Positions 60,125-64,000 of a stretch of DNA of 64,000 bases are shown piece after piece. The DNA comes from Aureispira anguillae (lineage in GTDB: Bacteria; Bacteroidota; Bacteroidia; Chitinophagales; Saprospiraceae). The stretch is taken from NCBI RefSeq assembly GCF_026000115.1, contig NZ_AP026867.1:7479001-7543000 (forward strand), in the 5' to 3' direction. The position numbers were made by a program, and so were the translations under genes. The notes below the pieces were generated by a model that worked only from the letters and a program-made list of their open reading frames with translations, did no database searches and was not told the DNA's origin. Each line of letters begins with the position of its first letter. Position 1 is the stretch's first letter.

Positions 60125-61165
60125 ATGAAAAAAATCTACAGTTTTATTGTTGGTATAATGTGCTGCATAGGAACGAGTAAGGCACAGCAAATGCCCTTAC
60201 TAAGTGAATTTATGCACAGCCCTGCATTGATTAATCCTGCTATGGTAGGTTGGGAAGACCTAACCGCCATCACTGCTGCCTATCGTCACCAATGGACAGG
60301 AGTAAAGAATAACCCCATTACTTTTATGCTTAATTTTCGTCATTTTGATGAAAAAAGAAACATGGCATTTGGTGGGGGATTGACACATGACCAAACAGGA
60401 CCTACTTCATTTACAGGGTTAAATTTTCAATATGCTTATCATCTTAAGTTTGGATCTGAGAAAAAGCGGCAAGAAAAACGGCATCGCCTATCACTTGGTT
60501 TGTCACTTTCTGCGAACCAATACCGCCTAGATGGATCTAAATTGGCTTATAACGATGCCAATGATCCTTTGATTATAGGAAATAACGACTTCAAAATATT
60601 GCCAGATGCTAGTTTAGGGCTTTTTTATTATAGCGACCTCTATTATGTAGGATTTTCTGTACCACAGCTCATTTCTATGAATGTAAAATTTGACAGTGAT
60701 AATGCCTTGTCTAATATCCAGCGAGTAGCACATTTTTATATTAATGCAGGGGTGAAAATTGATTTGCGAAGCAAAAAAGATGGTCTGACTAGAAAGTCGC
60801 TCAAGGAAAAATCAAAACATATGCTAATCCCATCTATTTGGTTTAGATATGCGCCTTCAAGCCCTATGAACTTAAATTTGCACTTGCGTTATGTCTGGCA
60901 TCAGATGTTAGGCATAGGTTTTGGAGGTTCTACAGATGGAACCATATCTTTTGATATCAATGTGCATATCAAAAAACGATTTCGGGTGGGCTATGCTTTT
61001 AGTTTGCCTGTTAATGGCTTAACCAATCATTTGGGAACGAATCATGAAATTATGTTGACTTATGTATTGGGAAGCAATGGGAATGGATGGACATTTGAGC
61101 AAGCAGAGCAACAATTAAAATTTAAAAAGAAACCCAAAAAAAAGATAGGGGAAAAACAAGAATAA
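60125..61165 (+). CDS. PorP/SprF-family type IX secretion membrane protein
   Basis: A protein of about 346 residues from the ATG at 60125 (MKKIYSFIVGIMCCIGTSKAQQ, signal peptide). The mature part begins PLLSEFMHSPALINPAMVGWEDLTAITAAYRHQWTG, the typical opening of PorP/SprF, an outer-membrane beta-barrel. It ends with a lysine-rich tail (LKFKKKPKKKIGEK). Such proteins are encoded right after type-B sorting-domain proteins and are thought to anchor them on the surface. Confidence 0.93.
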   Translation: MKKIYSFIVGIMCCIGTSKAQQMPLLSEFMHSPALINPAMVGWEDLTAITAAYRHQWTGVKNNPITFMLNFRHFDEKRNMAFGGGLTHDQTGPTSFTGLNFQYAYHLKFGSEKKRQEKRHRLSLGLSLSANQYRLDGSKLAYNDANDPLIIGNNDFKILPDASLGLFYYSDLYYVGFSVPQLISMNVKFDSDNALSNIQRVAHFYINAGVKIDLRSKKDGLTRKSLKEKSKHMLIPSIWFRYAPSSPMNLNLHLRYVWHQMLGIGFGGSTDGTISFDINVHIKKRFRVGYAFSLPVNGLTNHLGTNHEIMLTYVLGSNGNGWTFEQAEQQLKFKKKPKKKIGEKQE

Positions 61166-61198
61166 GAGTGTTGTAAACTTAGGCTAAACATAAACTAC

Positions 61199-61723
61199 AT
61201 GGAACATTATAGGGTTAATAAATTACTACTAATTTTATTGTTGGCAATTAGTTTTAACGCCTGTAAGAACATTTTATCCTATCAGCAAATGGAAAAAAAA
61301 CTAAAAAAATTGGAACAGTTTACGTATCAATTTGGAGATGCTTCTGTTCCTCCTCCTTTTCATAGAAGTTATACAATTGTTGCTAATAAAGATAGCATCC
61401 TGTTGACCGTAGATAGTTATGGAGATACGCTGGTTCAAAAAAAATACCAAATGCCTGAGGATGGTTTGACAAGGATCGGACAAGCACTTATCAAAAATAA
61501 AATTCACAAACGCCGTCAAAAAAAAGAAGCCAATGGTTGTACAGGCGGCACTACTCAGTCTATTGCTTATCGTTGTCATGAGGATGCTAAGCCTTTTTCT
61601 GCTTCAAGATATAATTGTGGTGGCGAGCATTATGGAACCTTGATGGGGGACATCGATAGTTTTTTAGTTGATATTTACCCTTTAACACCCGATCTAAAGG
61701 AGGTACTCCGTTCTACCCAATAA
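61199..61723 (+). CDS. Lipoprotein, unknown function
   Basis: A 174-residue lipoprotein starting MEHYRVNKLLLILLLAISFNAC (Cys 22). A beta-rich part (SYTIVANKDSILLTVDSYGDTLVQKKY) is followed by CTGGTTQSIAYRC and ASRYNCGGEHYGTL, with three cysteines. It is in the operon of the type-B surface protein and PorP/SprF (33-bp gap), so it may be an accessory of that surface system. Family not recognised. Confidence 0.65.
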   Translation: MEHYRVNKLLLILLLAISFNACKNILSYQQMEKKLKKLEQFTYQFGDASVPPPFHRSYTIVANKDSILLTVDSYGDTLVQKKYQMPEDGLTRIGQALIKNKIHKRRQKKEANGCTGGTTQSIAYRCHEDAKPFSASRYNCGGEHYGTLMGDIDSFLVDIYPLTPDLKEVLRSTQ

Positions 61724-61726
61724 AAG

Positions 61727-61763
61727 AGGGAGCAGTACAGAGCTTATCCTGTACCAACTCCCT
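61727..61763. terminator. Hairpin between convergent genes
   Basis: AGGGAG-CA-GTACAG / CTGTAC-CAA-CTCCCT around AGCTTATC. No T run. It may end both transcripts. Confidence 0.5.
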
Positions 61764-61805
61764 AATCAAGTCAAATTTAGTTTTATGTTATGATGCAAAG
61801 GGTTG

Positions 61806-62243
61806 TTATCTGATCGCTAGCGTTTCTTTTTGTGATGAAGTCCTAATTTCATAATCCAATTCTTTGGGGATATGCAAGGTATAAGTTACCACCTCTCTAA
61901 GTTTATTTCCATTGATGAAAACATCAAGGGGTTTATTTTTAATTCTTAATACGCTACTGTATAATTGAGGCGGAGCGTATACTTCTAACTGGTACCTACC
62001 TGATTTTTTTAAATATTCTAATATTCCTTTTTTGCCAGCAGCACTTTGAACGGTGATGTCAATACCTAATGTATTCGTTGTTGCTTCTTTAGTTTTGATA
62101 ACTAGATGTTTAGAAGTGTCTAGAAAAATGATTAAATGATCATTTTCTATTGAAATATTGCTCTGTGAATACTGAATAGAGTGTTGACCTAATAGAATAC
62201 TAGCTGTTAGTAAAGTGAAAAATATGAGGATTAACTTTTTCAT
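61806..62243 (-). CDS. Small secreted protein, paralogue of 46074-46490
   Basis: A 145-residue exported protein (signal peptide MKKLILIFFTLLTASILLGQ). The mature part is beta-rich, with GILEYLKKSGRYQLEVYAPP matching the RLLEFIAAGGRYDLEKK of the gene at 46074, and the ends VVTYTLHIPKELDYEIRTSS and IGYVVYVPETTQFVHDTIAS also align. The pair are distant paralogues of unknown function, perhaps adhesin-like. Confidence 0.7.
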   Translation of the reverse strand: MKKLILIFFTLLTASILLGQHSIQYSQSNISIENDHLIIFLDTSKHLVIKTKEATTNTLGIDITVQSAAGKKGILEYLKKSGRYQLEVYAPPQLYSSVLRIKNKPLDVFINGNKLREVVTYTLHIPKELDYEIRTSSQKETLAIR

Positions 62244-62319
62244 AACTATAAGGTTTTATATATTTATAATAAATATTATTTTTAAGTAGGCTAATATCCT
62301 ATAAATAAATAGGTGTAGT

Positions 62320-62478
62320 AAGTAGATGGACAAAAATAATTAACATTAAATGGGGCATCTTTTGTCCGCTAAGCTTCCTTGAAAAGCCTCGCTTTAGCCC
62401 GCTAAAGCTACGTTTTGCAAGTCGTTAGCGAAAAAAATATACTCCAATTTTTAAACTACTAATTTTGTCCATCTACTT
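62320..62478. repeat. Palindromic intergenic element AAGTAGATGGACAAAA
   Basis: Perfect 16-bp arms (62320-62335 with 62463-62478). Between them are AGCCTCGCTTTAGCCCGCTAAAG and GTCGTTAGCGAAAA, which look like the inner parts of other palindromes in the window. It ends about 256 bp before the sigma-54 regulator. Confidence 0.65.
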
Positions 62479-62733
62479 AATTAAGAGGGGAGATAAGGTT
62501 AGTCCTTAATATACAAGGGGTTACTATTGAGAGTAGTTAAAAGTAAGCCAATGCTTAACTTATTGATTAATAGAGATTTATGATTTTTATTTTTTATATT
62601 ATTTCCATATTTTAGACTTTTTCCTTTTTTGGGATGTTTTTTTTGGAAAATGCGAAAATATTCCTTATATTTCTTAATGCATTTTATTAATTACTAATGG
62701 ACAACGTACAGTACAAACTAAATTAATAGCATC

Positions 62734-64000
62734 ATGAAGCGATATAATTATAAAAGGAGGCAAGCAATAAGGATATTTGTAGTAGAAGATGAACCAATGT
62801 ATTGTAAAATGGTCAAATATACTATGGAATTAAACCCTGATCATGAAGTTTATGTCTTTGAAACAGGGCAAGCTTGTATAGAACAATTGCATTTAAATCC
62901 AACGATTGTATCTATTGATTATAGCCTGCCTGATATGAATGGTGAGGAGTTATTGAAAAAAATCCATAATTATGATAAAAATATACGAGTAATTGTTTTG
63001 TCTGGACAGGGAGATATTGCAACAGCAATCAACTTACTTAGACAAGGAGCTTCTGACTATTTGACCAAGGATAACGAAACGCAAGAACGTTTATTGAATA
63101 GCGTTAATCTATTAAAGGAAAATTCTTCATTGATAGAAGAGGTATCCCAACTGAAGGAAGAGCTGTCTGAAAAATACCAGTTTGGAAATATGTTGATTGG
63201 TACTAGTGATGCTATGAAGCATATTTTTAATTTATTAGAACGTGCTGTAGAAAATGAAATAACGGTTTCGATAACAGGAGAGACTGGAACAGGGAAGGAA
63301 GTAGTTGCCAAAACAATTCATTACAATTCATCTCGAAAAAAGGCAAAATTTGTAGCCGTCAATATGAGTGCTATTCCTAGAGATTTGCTAGAAAGTGAAT
63401 TGTTTGGACATGAGAAAGGGGCGTTTACTGGAGCGATTGCCCGAAAACAAGGAAAGTTTGAATTGGCAGACAAGGGAACGCTTTTTTTGGATGAAATTGG
63501 CGATATGGACATCAGTTTGCAAGCCAAATTATTAAGAGCTATCCAAGAACGAGAGATTGTTCGTGTTGGGGGAGCAGAGCCTGTCAAATTTAATGCACGA
63601 ATTATTGTTGCTACGCACAAAAACTTAGCTGAAGAGGTGCAAAAAGGCAATTTCAGAGAAGATCTATATTATAGAATACTGGGCTTACCCATTGAATTAC
63701 CACCATTAAAAGAACGAGAAGGAGATATTCTAATCTTGGCGCAATATTTTTTAGAAAACTTTAAAAAGGCCAATCCTAAGCGCAATACACTTCAATTGTC
63801 ATCAGAGGCAAAAAACAAGTTGATGAATTATAATTATCCTGGAAATGTAAGAGAATTAAAATCTATTATTGAATTGGCTGCTGTGCTAACCGTTGGTAAA
63901 CGAATAGAGGGCAGCAGTATTCAGTTTAGAAGCCCTCAGAAAACAATGGATTTACTAGATGGGGAATTAACCATCAAAGAATACGTTAATAAAATTGTCT
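62734..64000 (+). CDS. Sigma-54-dependent response regulator (NtrC type; incomplete)
   Basis: The frame is open to the right edge (about 422 codons). It starts MKRYNYKRRQAIRIFVVEDEP, a receiver domain with the phospho-Asp in TIVSIDYSLPDMNG and ITVSITGETGTGKEVVAK (Walker A of the AAA+ sigma-54 activator). ESELFGHEKGAFTGA (the sigma-54 contact GAFTGA loop), GTLFLDEIGDMD (Walker B) and the sensor VNLNVRELK-type sequence NYNYPGNVREL follow. The C-terminal HTH lies outside. It should drive promoters of RpoN-dependent genes in response to a sensor kinase not in this window. Confidence 0.95.
   Translation, partial: MKRYNYKRRQAIRIFVVEDEPMYCKMVKYTMELNPDHEVYVFETGQACIEQLHLNPTIVSIDYSLPDMNGEELLKKIHNYDKNIRVIVLSGQGDIATAINLLRQGASDYLTKDNETQERLLNSVNLLKENSSLIEEVSQLKEELSEKYQFGNMLIGTSDAMKHIFNLLERAVENEITVSITGETGTGKEVVAKTIHYNSSRKKAKFVAVNMSAIPRDLLESELFGHEKGAFTGAIARKQGKFELADKGTLFLDEIGDMDISLQAKLLRAIQEREIVRVGGAEPVKFNARIIVATHKNLAEEVQKGNFREDLYYRILGLPIELPPLKEREGDILILAQYFLENFKKANPKRNTLQLSSEAKNKLMNYNYPGNVRELKSIIELAAVLTVGKRIEGSSIQFRSPQKTMDLLDGELTIKEYVNKIV

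Overview
The window is AT-rich, gene-dense chromosomal DNA from a member of the Bacteroidota, most likely of the Saprospiraceae/Aureispira kind. This is inferred from gene content and not checked by search. Signs include type IX secretion sorting domains (both the Por-type C-terminus and the gliding-type C-terminus), a PorP/SprF-like gene, promoters with TAnnTTTG -7 boxes instead of -35/-10 boxes, no clear Shine-Dalgarno sequences, and many short lipoproteins with SxxC/GC lipoboxes.

Layout. 1-1769 is the 5' part of pheT (minus strand). 1870-4575 is an unusual non-coding region. It holds a large nested palindrome and five copies of a small transcription-unit-like module, each ending in the same intrinsic terminator; four carry or resemble a Bacteroidota promoter. 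A cysteine-rich lipoprotein gene sits inside the array and is driven by a copy of the same promoter module. 5179-7997 is a two-component system divergent from a secreted protein gene, whose promoter carries four adjacent 11-bp repeats that look like the regulator's operator. 8280-13414 is a polymorphic-toxin locus. It contains a 1242-residue DUF4157 (eCIS-core-like) protein with a nucleotidyltransferase-like tip, a candidate immunity gene, a broken second toxin tip and a second candidate immunity gene that overlaps it. 14665-21180 is an accessory island: a Zn-ribbon protein, a DUF3037/HipA-like kinase pair, a RadC-type JAB protein, and an overlapping HNH nuclease/AAA ATPase pair resembling Septu.

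21435-38660 is mostly housekeeping and envelope functions: mnmE, galE, a MurG-like glycosyltransferase, a PrsW-like protease, a LysM protein, a large T9SS-secreted protein, two helical-repeat proteins, a radical SAM enzyme and a family-2 glycosyltransferase. 38761-44787 is a redox-repair group: an AraC regulator, msrA, two CPGC thioredoxin-fold proteins, selO, msrB and a potassium channel. 45072-57000 includes nrnA, a MacA/MacB-like export pair, a MarR regulator with its probable target, enolase, RidA and an RluB-like pseudouridine synthase. 58418-61723 is a T9SS type-B protein / PorP-SprF / lipoprotein operon, and the window ends inside a sigma-54 response regulator.

Intergenic spaces are rich in long palindromes of several families (ends TACTCCGTT/AACGGAGTA; core TTGGTA-ATACCAA; CGTAAGTCGTA arms). 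I saw no tRNA, rRNA, CRISPR array, transposase or integrase. The best candidates for something new are the tandem small-RNA-like array at 2188-4575 and the DUF4157 toxin locus with its decayed second toxin module.
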